From positions 8,563 to 72,562 of the forward strand of contig CAYJFK010000004.1 in assembly GCA_964369475.1 (NCBI GenBank): a stretch of DNA of 64,000 nucleotides, read 5' to 3'. Made by a program: the position numbers and the translations under genes. The notes under the pieces were generated by a model. That model was not told the DNA's origin. It was given only the letters and a program-made list of their open reading frames with translations, and did not search any database. Shown here piece by piece: positions 34,427 through 42,108 of this stretch. This DNA comes from CAYJFK01 sp964369475 (GTDB taxonomy: Bacteria; Bacillota; Clostridia; Oscillospirales; Feifaniaceae). Numbering within the stretch: the first letter of the stretch is position 1; each line of letters begins with the position of its first letter.

Positions 34427-35695
34427 ATGAAGAAAGCACTATTACTATTGACGGTAGCAATACTATCTACAACATTGTTCTTTGGCTGTACAGCCGAGGA
34501 AACTCCACCGACCGACATAACAAGCGAGGATATGTCCGGTCAATCGGTCTCTATATTCAGAGGTATAATAGAAGAAATAAACGAAGACTCTGCCATTGTT
34601 GTTCCAAACCAAGATCAAGAGCACATTTTGTCATCCGGTGACAAAGTAGGCGTAAACCTTACAGAGTACGGCGATTTTGTTGCTGGCGACGAGGTTGTTG
34701 TTTACTACACGGGCGAGATAATGGAGTCCTATCCCCTACAAATCAACGTAACAGATATAACCCTTGCAAGTGAGTTTGATAGCGATAGTGAAGATGATAT
34801 TTCAGATATAGAAGCAGAAGAACTAAAACCGATACAAGGTAAGGTTGCAGTAAACATTGAAGGTGTCGTTACAAGTGTCGACGGTAATTCCATCACGCTT
34901 GATGATGGGACAATAGTGTTAATAAACGACCAAACTCTTTTCGAAACCGAGAATGTCGGTAACTTTACTTCGGTAAATGAAGAAATATTGGTTGGCAACT
35001 ACATTCAAGGCTATACATTGGATGATGTGCAAAACAACGAGGTAACAGCATCTAACATCAGCCTAAACGAGGGATTGACAGCACCTGCCGCAAGTGCCAT
35101 CGTAAACATCGAAGGCACAATAACAGAGGTAAGCAATGACGGGACACGGCTAACTCTTGATAACGGTAAGATTGTTGTAATAACAGAACAAACAGAAATG
35201 GGCATAGGCGGACCAAATGCCGCCCCTATCGAAAAACAGTTTTTCGAGCCAACATTTAGAGTTGGAAATCTAATATCAGGCTTTACCGAGGACGACAGCA
35301 CGGAAGAAATTATTGCCTATGCCATTTACAACAATTGGAACTGGGAAAACCCGATAGATCAGCCGCAAATTATTGAAACCGAAGTTATTATAAATGTAAC
35401 AAAAGAATACGACGGTACAATAAATAATGAACTAAAAAGCTTGGGTGTCGTATCTGTTGATAATATTTTTGACTTAGGCGATACAATAATGTATCTCTTG
35501 GTGCTCTCCGCACCGATCGACGACATTATTTCACAGCTCGAAGCACTCCCCTANNNNNNNNNNNNNNNNNNNNNNNNNNNNNNNNNNNNNNNNNNNNNNN
35601 NNNNNNNNNNNNNNNNNNNNNNNNNNNNNNNNNNNNNNNNNNNNNNNNNNNNNGTTAACTATGCAGAGCATAACCAGATTGTATCCTTCAATTAA
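34427..35695 (+). CDS. Lipoprotein with three OB-like repeats and a subtilisin-propeptide-like C-terminus; spans an assembly gap
   Basis: Starts at the ATG 34427 after AAGGAGAG. Signal peptide with lipobox ending LFFGC21. Three related beta-rich repeats follow: about residues 43-113 (FRGIIEEINEDSAIVV, like DUF3221), 139-212 (VNIEGVVTSVDGNSITLDDGTIVLI) and 224-310 (VNIEGTITEV, FFEPTFRVGN, AYAIYNNWNW). The C-terminal part (IINVTKEYDGTINNELKSLGVVSVDNIFDL and, after the gap, VNYAEHNQIVSF) resembles an inhibitor-I9 propeptide. The third repeat is shared with the membrane protein at 36264. The gap means residue count and frame continuity are uncertain. It ends 14 bp before the sigma gene. Confidence 0.8.
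   Translation: MKKALLLLTVAILSTTLFFGCTAEETPPTDITSEDMSGQSVSIFRGIIEEINEDSAIVVPNQDQEHILSSGDKVGVNLTEYGDFVAGDEVVVYYTGEIMESYPLQINVTDITLASEFDSDSEDDISDIEAEELKPIQGKVAVNIEGVVTSVDGNSITLDDGTIVLINDQTLFETENVGNFTSVNEEILVGNYIQGYTLDDVQNNEVTASNISLNEGLTAPAASAIVNIEGTITEVSNDGTRLTLDNGKIVVITEQTEMGIGGPNAAPIEKQFFEPTFRVGNLISGFTEDDSTEEIIAYAIYNNWNWENPIDQPQIIETEVIINVTKEYDGTINNELKSLGVVSVDNIFDLGDTIMYLLVLSAPIDDIISQLEALPXXXXXXXXXXXXXXXXXXXXXXXXXXXXXXXXXXVNYAEHNQIVSFN
35554..35653. other. Assembly gap of 100 N
   Basis: Exactly 100 unknown bases, the conventional scaffold placeholder, inside the lipoprotein gene. True length is unknown. The reading frame happens to stay open across it, but this should not be trusted. Confidence 0.99.
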
Positions 35696-35709
35696 AAAGG
35701 AGTAACTGC

Positions 35710-36267
35710 GTGAAAGATAATAAAATTATCGAACTTTTTGAAGCACGAGACCAAAAGGCAATTGTCGAGACTTCAAATAAATACGGCGCATATCTTAAAA
35801 AAATCTGTATGAACATCCTAAACATTCACGAGGAGAGCGAAGAATGTCTTAACGATACCTACCACATTGCGTGGAACAAAATTCCACCCGACAGGCCACA
35901 GATATTTTTAGCATATCTCGGTAGAATTGCAAAAAATACCGCCTTAAACAGGTACGACTATTTAAGTGCAGAAAAGCGCAACACCCATTTCGACAGCTCG
36001 CTTTCCGAACTTGAAGAGATCTTTGACAGCGGAGAAGACCTACTCGACAGCATTGCCTCCAAGGAGCTTGCCTCAAGCATCAGCGAATTTTTACGAAGTG
36101 CAGATAAAAAGCCTAGGAATATTTTTATTAGAAGATATTGGTATAACGACAGCATCTCTGAAATTGCCACTATGTTTGGCATATCAGAAAGCAATGCAAA
36201 GGTTATACTGCTTAGAGTGCGCCAAAAGTTGAAAGCTCACCTTGTAAAGGAGGGGTATGTGATATGA
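35710..36267 (+). CDS. ECF-like sigma-70 family RNA polymerase sigma factor
   Basis: 185 residues from a GTG start at 35710 preceded by AAAGGAG. Region 2-like part: YLKKICMNILNIHEESEECLNDTYHIAWNKIPPDRPQIFLAYLGRIAKNTALNRYDYLSAEKR. Region 4-like part: FIRRYWYNDSISEIATMFGISESNAKVILLRVRQKLKAHL with a clear helix-turn-helix. It overlaps the downstream membrane protein by 4 bp (ATGA), the usual sigma/anti-sigma arrangement. It probably transcribes its own locus from the unusual promoter at 34360. Confidence 0.9.
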   Translation: MKDNKIIELFEARDQKAIVETSNKYGAYLKKICMNILNIHEESEECLNDTYHIAWNKIPPDRPQIFLAYLGRIAKNTALNRYDYLSAEKRNTHFDSSLSELEEIFDSGEDLLDSIASKELASSISEFLRSADKKPRNIFIRRYWYNDSISEIATMFGISESNAKVILLRVRQKLKAHLVKEGYVI

Positions 36268-36791
36268 ATTCGAGAAAATTATATAATGCCATAAACAACA
36301 TAGAAGATGATTTAATAGAAGATGCCAGGGAAGTTAACAAGACAGTTCCTATAAGAAAATTCTTATTTTTAGCGGCTACACTCGCCGTTTTGCTAACTTC
36401 TTTCTCGCTCTTTTTCAGCTCGCCACCGACACCGATCGACTTGACAGAGAGAATAGTAATAGAAGAAATTTCCCCGGAGTTTTCAGGCTCATCAGTAATG
36501 GGAGGCTCGATTACCGCAGATCTTGCTGTTAATATAGAAGGAAAAATTATCGAAGTAGGCAAAGATGGGCTTAGCTTTAAGCTCGACAATGGAAAATGGA
36601 TCTTTGTGACCGACGAAACTATAATAGGTCAGGTTTGTACAAGCATCGAAGAAAAAGAGTCGCTCTTTTTCGAGCCGACATTTAGAGTCGGAAACATGAT
36701 GTCAGGCTTTACAGCAGATGAGACAGCAGAAGAAATTACTGCATATGCAATATATACCAACTGGAACTGGGAAGATCCAATTAGAGATTAA
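36264..36791 (+). CDS. Probable membrane anti-sigma factor with an extracytoplasmic domain shared with the lipoprotein
   Basis: 175 residues: a short cytoplasmic N-terminus (MNSRKLYNAINNIEDDLIEDAREVN), one membrane span at about residues 32-52, and an extracytoplasmic domain (87-173). This domain closely matches residues 224-310 of the lipoprotein, sharing VNIEG, LDNGK, FFEPTFRVGN, SGFT, AYAIY and NWNWE. The N-terminus resembles those of small anti-sigma proteins in Clostridia. Translational coupling to the sigma factor supports the role; no classical anti-sigma domain is certain. Confidence 0.75.
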   Translation: MNSRKLYNAINNIEDDLIEDAREVNKTVPIRKFLFLAATLAVLLTSFSLFFSSPPTPIDLTERIVIEEISPEFSGSSVMGGSITADLAVNIEGKIIEVGKDGLSFKLDNGKWIFVTDETIIGQVCTSIEEKESLFFEPTFRVGNMMSGFTADETAEEITAYAIYTNWNWEDPIRD

Positions 36792-36819
36792 AAAAACTTT
36801 TGAAAACACACAATAAAAG

Positions 36820-36862
36820 CCTCCTGTGGTAGAGTGAAGAAAACTACCACGGGAGGTCTATT
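36820..36862 (+). terminator. Terminator of the sigma-factor locus
   Basis: Stem CCTCCTGTGGTAG / CTACCACGGGAGG (one G-U pair) at 36820-36832 and 36844-36856, followed by TCTATTTATT, about 30 bp after the stop codon. Confidence 0.8.
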
Positions 36863-37015
36863 TATTGTAATTTTGTAAATCTGTTTGCTAAAAAAACAAG
36901 CACAAAAAACATATTCAAAACAGTTATAGCGCATTTTGTTTTGCTAAGTCTGTTATACAAGTTTGCAAAACCTTCCTATATAATTGCTATTTTTCAACTT
37001 TTGACAAAAGAGCTA

Positions 37016-37044
37016 TTGCAAGTTTTAGCCGCAGTTGATATAAT
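37016..37044 (+). promoter_or_regulatory. Promoter of proB-proA
   Basis: TTGCAA, 17-base spacer, perfect TATAAT (37039-37044), 37 bp before the proB ATG. A TTGACA at 37001 is badly spaced and probably not used. Confidence 0.75.
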
Positions 37045-37080
37045 ATTCAGATAAAAAGGTGCAAAACAAAGGAGTTATCA

Positions 37081-37866
37081 ATGGATATTTGTAATGCTAA
37101 AAGAATTGTAGTTAAGGTCGGCACATCTACACTTACTTATAATACAGGAAATATAAACATAAGGCGCATCGAGGAACTATGCAAAGTTCTTTCCGATTTG
37201 AAAAACTCGGGTAAGGAAATTTTACTCGTAACGTCGGGCGCAATAGGTGTTGGCGTTGGCAAAATGCGCCTTGGCGAGAGGCCTTCTGACACCCCGACAA
37301 AGCAGGCCGCCGCAGCTGTTGGGCAATGTGAGCTAATGGCGATATACGGCAACTGCTTTCAAAGCTACAATCATATAGCGGCGCAAGTTCTTATGACGCA
37401 TGACGATGTAGAGCATCAAGATCGTCTTGATAATATTGTTAATACTATATCTCGCCTGTTAGAGCTCGGCACAATTCCCATCTTTAACGAAAACGACACC
37501 GTTTCAACAAAGGAAATTGCCTTTGGCGACAACGACACGCTGTCAGCGGTAATTGCAGGTCTTGCAAAGGCGGATTTGCTCGTATTGATGACCGATATAG
37601 ACGGCCTTTTCACAGCCGATCCGCGCAAGGACAGCAGTGCAAAACTAATAGACATTATCGACGAGCTAACACCTGAAGTTATGGCTCTTGGCGGAGATGC
37701 AGGCAGTGCAAGAGGAACGGGCGGCATGGTGACAAAACTTAAGGCCGCACAAATAGCCTGCGATGCGGGTATTCCCATGGCAATAATTTCGGGCGAGAAG
37801 CCTAACTTGCTTTACGAGCTAATAGACGGCAGGTCGGTAGGCACTAGGTTTGTTTGGAAAAAATAG
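37081..37866 (+). CDS. proB: Glutamate 5-kinase ProB (no PUA domain)
   Basis: 261 residues. Amino-acid kinase motifs IVVKVGTSTLT, LLVTSGAIGVGVGKM, FNENDTVS, GDNDTLSAVIAGLAKADLLVLMTDIDGLFTADPR and ARGTGGMVTKLKAAQIA are present. It phosphorylates L-glutamate in the first step of proline synthesis. The C-terminal PUA domain of the E. coli enzyme is absent, as in many Firmicutes. AAAGGAG precedes the ATG. proA follows after 68 bp. Confidence 0.95.
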   Translation: MDICNAKRIVVKVGTSTLTYNTGNINIRRIEELCKVLSDLKNSGKEILLVTSGAIGVGVGKMRLGERPSDTPTKQAAAAVGQCELMAIYGNCFQSYNHIAAQVLMTHDDVEHQDRLDNIVNTISRLLELGTIPIFNENDTVSTKEIAFGDNDTLSAVIAGLAKADLLVLMTDIDGLFTADPRKDSSAKLIDIIDELTPEVMALGGDAGSARGTGGMVTKLKAAQIACDAGIPMAIISGEKPNLLYELIDGRSVGTRFVWKK

Positions 37867-37934
37867 CCCTGTACACTAAAAGTACATATCAATTATATAA
37901 ACTACAATATAACATATAAATTCGGAGGAAGACT

Positions 37935-39179
37935 ATGTATGATTTAACAATTATGGGAGAAGCGGCAAAGCTTGCCTCTCGCAGTCTGTCGGTATCGTCG
38001 GACAGCTTACGAAACGCCGCCCTTGAAGCAATTGCAAGAGAGCTTAAAGCTCATTCCAAGGCAATACTCGAAGCAAACGAAAAGGATGTAGCGCTGGCTC
38101 AAGATCATGGAATTTCCTCGGTTATGGTCGATAGGCTTACATTAAATGACGCAAGAATAGAGAGCATGTGCATTGCCGCCGCCGAGATTTCCGCAATGGC
38201 AGATCCTCTCGGAGTTATAGACAGCGGCTCGATTCGTCCTAACGGCATGAGGGTCGTTAAAACTCGTGTGCCACTTGGTGTAATCGGCATGATATATGAA
38301 TCTCGCCCAAATGTTACGGTAGATGCGGCTCTATTGTGTCTTAAATCGGGCAATGCTTGCATTTTAAGAGGTGGCAAGGAGGCTATAAACTCCAATATCG
38401 CTCTTACCGTTGCCATGCAGAGCGCTCTTGAAAGTGTTGGACTTCCAAAAGAGTGCGTTCAACTTATAACCGACACAACGCACGACAGCTCAAACGCTTT
38501 AATGCGCTTAAACGGCTATGTCGATGTGCTAATTCCGAGGGGCTCTGAGCGCCTTATAAGTGCCGTTGTGCAAAATGCAACTGTACCGGTAATCGAGACA
38601 GGCACAGGCAACTGTCATGTTTATGTCGACCAAAGTGCCGACCTTGAAATGGCGGCCGACATTGTATTTAACGCAAAGACGACACGCCCTTCTGCTTGCA
38701 ACTCGGCCGAGTCGCTCCTTCTTCACAGCAGCATTGCAGAGGAGTTCTTGCCCATGGTAAAAGAGCGTCTCGATGCTAAGAGCGTAGAGCTTAGAGGATG
38801 TTCTAAAACTCTCGCTATATTGCCGAGCATTAAAGCTGCTACCGAGGAAGATTTCGGCAGTGAGTACCTTGATTTTATCATGTCGGTAAAAATCCTCGAC
38901 AGTGTCGAGGAGGCAGTTCTTCACATTAATAATTACGGCACGCACCACAGCGATGCCATTGTAACAGAGTCCTACACAGCGAGCGAATACTTTATGAAAG
39001 CGGTTGACTCTGCGGCAGTTTATGTAAACGCTTCTACAAGATTTACAGATGGCGGAGAGTTCGGCATGGGGGCTGAAATGGGCATAAGCAACCAAAAACT
39101 TCATGCAAGAGGGCCTGTTGGAATAAGAGAGCTTACAACGACCAAATTCCAAGTATACGGCAGTGGGCAGATAAGATAG
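37935..39179 (+). CDS. proA: Gamma-glutamyl phosphate reductase ProA
   Basis: 414 residues, normal length. Catalytic Cys is in TTRPSACNSAESLL; NADPH-binding and substrate motifs GVIGMIYESRPNVTVDAALLCLKSGNACILRGGKEA and TDGGEFGMGAEMGISNQKLHARGPVGIRELTT are intact. It reduces gamma-glutamyl phosphate to glutamate semialdehyde, the second proline step. GGAGG precedes the ATG. The third enzyme, ProC, is not in the window. Confidence 0.97.
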   Translation: MYDLTIMGEAAKLASRSLSVSSDSLRNAALEAIARELKAHSKAILEANEKDVALAQDHGISSVMVDRLTLNDARIESMCIAAAEISAMADPLGVIDSGSIRPNGMRVVKTRVPLGVIGMIYESRPNVTVDAALLCLKSGNACILRGGKEAINSNIALTVAMQSALESVGLPKECVQLITDTTHDSSNALMRLNGYVDVLIPRGSERLISAVVQNATVPVIETGTGNCHVYVDQSADLEMAADIVFNAKTTRPSACNSAESLLLHSSIAEEFLPMVKERLDAKSVELRGCSKTLAILPSIKAATEEDFGSEYLDFIMSVKILDSVEEAVLHINNYGTHHSDAIVTESYTASEYFMKAVDSAAVYVNASTRFTDGGEFGMGAEMGISNQKLHARGPVGIRELTTTKFQVYGSGQIR

Positions 39180-39316
39180 TTTTGGATTTGGGTCACCTTT
39201 AGTAAGAGAAATGCTTTATAAAAGCTGATTTTACCCATTTATCCAAGCAAAATATCTAAAATATTTTGCAAACATCATTATCGTGAGTAATATAAAAACG
39301 GAGAGGAAGATTTTTT

Positions 39317-39784
39317 TTGCATACTACTGTTAGCGTTCCGTATGACAACGGAAATATTGCAGAGCACTTTGAAAAGGCGGCGGAGTTTAAGGTTTATGTA
39401 GTCGAGGAGGACGGCACCATTTCAAGTAGCGAAATCGTGCCCTTTACAGCTAAGTCGATAGGCGGCAAGGCAATGGAGCTTGGAGCTAAGATAACAAATC
39501 TTCTTATATGCAACAAGATGAAGATGAGCAGCCGCATGGCTACCGCCGAGGCAAATATGAGACTTCTTGTAGACTGCACGGGAAATGCAGACGATGTTGT
39601 ACAATACCACATAGAAAAAAATCTAATTCACAACACAGGCATGTGGGGCAAAGCTACACATTCGCCCGGAGTTAGCGAGATTGCTCGCTATAAAAAGCAT
39701 CAAAAAGAAGTTAAGGCAGAAAAGAAAAGGTTAAAGGAACTAAAACAAGGAACGACGCCAAAACTCTTTGGTAAAAAAGATTAA
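39317..39784 (+). CDS. NifX/NifB-type dinitrogenase iron-molybdenum cofactor-binding family protein
   Basis: 155 residues from a TTG start at 39317, supported by GAGAGGAAGA six bases upstream. The domain starts TVSVPYDNGNIAEHFEKAAEFKVYVVEEDG and contains IGGKAMELGAKITNLLICNKM, typical of the family that binds iron-sulfur or Fe-Mo clusters. A highly basic tail (KKHQKEVKAEKKRLKELK) follows. There are no nitrogenase genes nearby. Members in anaerobes without nitrogenase are common and uncharacterised. Confidence 0.8.
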   Translation: MHTTVSVPYDNGNIAEHFEKAAEFKVYVVEEDGTISSSEIVPFTAKSIGGKAMELGAKITNLLICNKMKMSSRMATAEANMRLLVDCTGNADDVVQYHIEKNLIHNTGMWGKATHSPGVSEIARYKKHQKEVKAEKKRLKELKQGTTPKLFGKKD

Positions 39785-39821
39785 CAAAAAAGACTGCTAT
39801 CCCCCAAAATATCGACACGAC

Positions 39822-39855
39822 AAAGCGGTTACTTTGCTTAAAGTAGCCGCTTTTT
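39822..39855 (+). terminator. Rho-independent terminator after the NifX-like gene
   Basis: Stem AAAGCGGTTACTT / AAGTAGCCGCTTT followed by TT and an AT-rich tail. A second small perfect hairpin, ATGTGCC-AAAA-GGCACAT (39871-39888), lies just before the next promoter. Confidence 0.8.
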
Positions 39856-39887
39856 AAATTAAATTTTTCAATGTGCCAAAAGGCACA

Positions 39888-39915
39888 TTTACATTTGCTC
39901 ATAATTATGTATAAT
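39888..39915 (+). promoter_or_regulatory. Promoter of the lipoprotein gene at 39958
   Basis: TTTACA, 16-base spacer, TATAAT (39910-39915), 42 bp before the ATG. The ATGTGCC/GGCACAT inverted repeat directly abuts the -35 element. Confidence 0.65.
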
Positions 39916-39957
39916 ATATATAGTGAGTCTATTATTATAACTAAATGAGGTGTAGCT

Positions 39958-41301
39958 ATGAAAAAAATACTTTTTGCTTTTTTAATTGCAACTGCAATGC
40001 TACTAAGTGCCTGCGGAAACGAAGTAGCCCAAGATGAGACACCGCCGATCGAAGGCGGCAATGTTGAAGGCGAGATAGATAATAACACAGAAGGTCAAGA
40101 GCAAGACGACAGCAAATCAGAGACAAATGAAGACACGGCAGAACAAGACACTTCAGAGGACACCCCCGACGGATTTGACTATGAAGATGCTTTTGTCTCT
40201 GCCTACGGCATGGCAAATTTGGAAGGCAGAGCCTTTATGAGAGCCGATGATCAGGAAATAAACGGTACTATCTGTGCTGTTTTCAAGGTAGGCACAAACA
40301 CCCCCGAACGATTTGTCACAGAGCAGTGGCTTGCCGTCTCGCAAGATGGGGTGCTGTACAGCTACGATGTCGCAGCAGATCTTTGGTCTGAGTACACAGG
40401 CGATACTGCGCCCGATGCTGATTTTACTGTGTCGGCGGAAAACTGCATTTATATGCTAAACGAACTACTTAGCGACAATTATAGCGTAGAGTATTACGAC
40501 ACTCCCGACATGCTAAAAAAAGCGCTCTACCAAAGCGAAGATTCCTTTAATCAAAACGATCTCCCTGTACAGCTTGTATCGATAGATGCAGAGGTATCAG
40601 GCGAGTTTTTTGAAGACCCATCGAGTGCGATATACTATCCGATTCATAACTTCTCAAGCCTTGAGGAGCTAAAAGAGCATTATAGCACCTACTTTACCGA
40701 GAGCTATATAGAGGGCTTAAGCCTAGTATTCAAATACAACTTTTTAGAGTACGGCGACACTCTTTATCTTGTAAGAGGTGGCATGGGTTACGGGGAGGTC
40801 AGCATTGATTTTGACAATTTGGATTATAGCAGTGTCATAAACGACACAATGATTGTTCCGACATTTATTTTTGGTGAAGATTATGGCGATTATATAGTAG
40901 AGTTTACTACCGAGCAGGGCATATGGAAGATAGATAGCTCCAATTATATTGCAAACTACGATTTAATAAATATATCCGATGTGTTTTCAGGCGTCGATCT
41001 CGCCGACTTTTTGGCCTTCACGACAGACAACTTAGAGATTACTCCTCCCGACGACTTCGAGCCGAACGGAGCAGTGCCTAACGCTTATACAATTACATAC
41101 TACGGAGACTATCACGAGCTCCTGCCAAAATATTCAACCCTTCTTAAGCTACAAGGCTTTACTGCCACGATCGACGGATACGAAGGCTTTTATAACTTCG
41201 AAAAGCTTGTTGACGGCGGACTTTTAACGGTAAACGCTTATTTTATAAACGACGAGAATAACATAACGTTAGAAATATTATTAGCTCCATCGGTTGGATA
41301 A
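39958..41301 (+). CDS. Lipoprotein of unknown function
   Basis: 447 residues. Signal peptide with lipobox LLSAC (Cys near residue 19), then a 50-residue acidic, Gln/Glu/Thr-rich linker. Three regions follow. One has FKVGTNTPERFVTEQWLAVSQDGVLYSYDVAADLW, a second has FSSLEELKEHYSTYFTESYIEGLSLVFKYNFLEYGDTLYLVRGGMGYGEV, and a C-terminal part has YTITYYGDYHELLPKYSTLLKLQGFTATIDGYEGFYNF. The middle part vaguely recalls IseA-type cell-wall hydrolase inhibitors, but I cannot confirm that. It has its own promoter and is likely monocistronic. Confidence 0.75.
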   Translation: MKKILFAFLIATAMLLSACGNEVAQDETPPIEGGNVEGEIDNNTEGQEQDDSKSETNEDTAEQDTSEDTPDGFDYEDAFVSAYGMANLEGRAFMRADDQEINGTICAVFKVGTNTPERFVTEQWLAVSQDGVLYSYDVAADLWSEYTGDTAPDADFTVSAENCIYMLNELLSDNYSVEYYDTPDMLKKALYQSEDSFNQNDLPVQLVSIDAEVSGEFFEDPSSAIYYPIHNFSSLEELKEHYSTYFTESYIEGLSLVFKYNFLEYGDTLYLVRGGMGYGEVSIDFDNLDYSSVINDTMIVPTFIFGEDYGDYIVEFTTEQGIWKIDSSNYIANYDLINISDVFSGVDLADFLAFTTDNLEITPPDDFEPNGAVPNAYTITYYGDYHELLPKYSTLLKLQGFTATIDGYEGFYNFEKLVDGGLLTVNAYFINDENNITLEILLAPSVG

Positions 41302-41433
41302 TTGTTAATAAAGCCATCATACCATTTAGCTAATACAGGAAAAACGCAAGTTAGACCTTTTTTAAAGTTGCATATGCGGCGAGATGGCACTCTATGGAAA
41401 TTCTCTTAACTTGAAATAGCAGTCTTTAGCACA
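41302..41433. other. Intergenic stretch with nothing recognised
   Basis: 132 bp between the lipoprotein stop and the ncRNA promoter. No convincing terminator hairpin or ORF is visible. Confidence 0.5.
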
Positions 41434-41462
41434 TTTACAATGCGCTACTGTTGTTTTATAAT
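41434..41462 (+). promoter_or_regulatory. Strong promoter with no ORF behind it
   Basis: TTTACA at 41434-41439, exactly 17 bases, TATAAT at 41457-41462. No start codon with a ribosome site and usable frame follows, implying a non-coding transcript. Confidence 0.72.
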
Positions 41463-41468
41463 ATCTGT

Positions 41469-41695
41469 GTCTTTATTTTTCACCGGATATTAGCCGTGAT
41501 TAGCACTTGAGTGGCACTTACGGCTTATATTATAAATCTATTACAGAGCAGTTTTGCAAAAAGCGAATGCTACGACGGAGTAGTGGCGAAGCTGCACAAA
41601 AAATTCAGGAAAAGGAGGAAGTTTCCTCTATGCTCTTGCCGTTGTTTGTGGGAGAATGACGGCAAGAGTGGGGCAACTTAGTAGTGAATCAATAA
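41469..41695 (+). ncRNA. Probable structured non-coding RNA (raiA-type suspected)
   Basis: About 225 bases downstream of a consensus-like promoter and upstream of the separate leu T-box promoter. Visible helices: AGCCGT/ACGGCT (41492-41497 with 41520-41525) enclosing CACT-TG-AGTG; CTAC/GTAG at 41570-41583 inside GCAG/CTGC (41548-41551 with 41592-41595); GAGGAA/TTCCTC near 41615-41627; and a perfect 10-bp stem CTCTTGCCGT/ACGGCAAGAG (41633-41642 with 41659-41668). There is no ORF. The overall look recalls the raiA RNA of Clostridia, from memory only. 3' end estimated at the T-rich stretch. Confidence 0.6.
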
Positions 41696-41759
41696 TTTTT
41701 TATGCAATTTAGACAAAATACAAGCTCGCTGTTGCATATTTTTTCGTAATGCAACATGC

Positions 41760-41788
41760 TTGACTTACTGCGTAATATGGAGTATGAT
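41760..41788 (+). promoter_or_regulatory. Promoter of the leucine operon
   Basis: TTGACT, 17-base spacer, TATGAT (41783-41788). Directly upstream is the inverted repeat TGTTGCAT-N11-ATGCAACA (41730-41756), a possible operator. Confidence 0.7.
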
Positions 41789-41794
41789 AATTTC

Positions 41795-42071
41795 AATACA
41801 AAAAAGCGTTGATGGGGACAAAGCAGATTACCGTTTCACTTCAGAGAGCTGTCGTTTGGTGCGAGACAGTGTGAAAGTTCTTTGCGATACTCGCTCCGAA
41901 GCTGCCGACTGAAAGCATTTGCAAGTAGGGAGGACGGGTTGACCGCCGTTACAATGGTCGGGTGTTCGCATTTTGCCGACGCCTATAAAGTGGGCATGTT
42001 TACATGTCAATGAGAGTGGTACCACGGAGTATATCCGTCTCTCGTCTGTTTAGACGAGGGGCGGTTTTTTT
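41795..42071 (+). promoter_or_regulatory. T-box leader (leucine) controlling leuACDB
   Basis: Stem I region with AGAGAG and a G-T-TTGGTGCGAGACAG stretch at 41842-41870. The likely specifier CTC (Leu) is at 41890-41892 in GATACTCGC. The antiterminator T-box core GAGAGTGGTACCACGG is at 42012-42027. The competing terminator CCGTCTCTCGTCT/AGACGAGGGGCGG plus seven T is at 42035-42071. Uncharged tRNA-Leu would bind the specifier and T-box bulge and allow read-through into leuA. The codon assignment agrees with the downstream genes. Confidence 0.9.
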
Positions 42072-42108
42072 GTATTCAAAAAATTATTATAAGAGGGGTT
42101 ACAAGACA

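Noticed and set aside
38529..39152. 207-codon minus-strand ORF
   Set aside because: Lies entirely antisense to proA, which has all catalytic motifs.
39317..39784. Evidence of nitrogen fixation
   Set aside because: A NifX/NifB-type small domain alone is common in non-diazotrophic anaerobes, and no nitrogenase genes are near.
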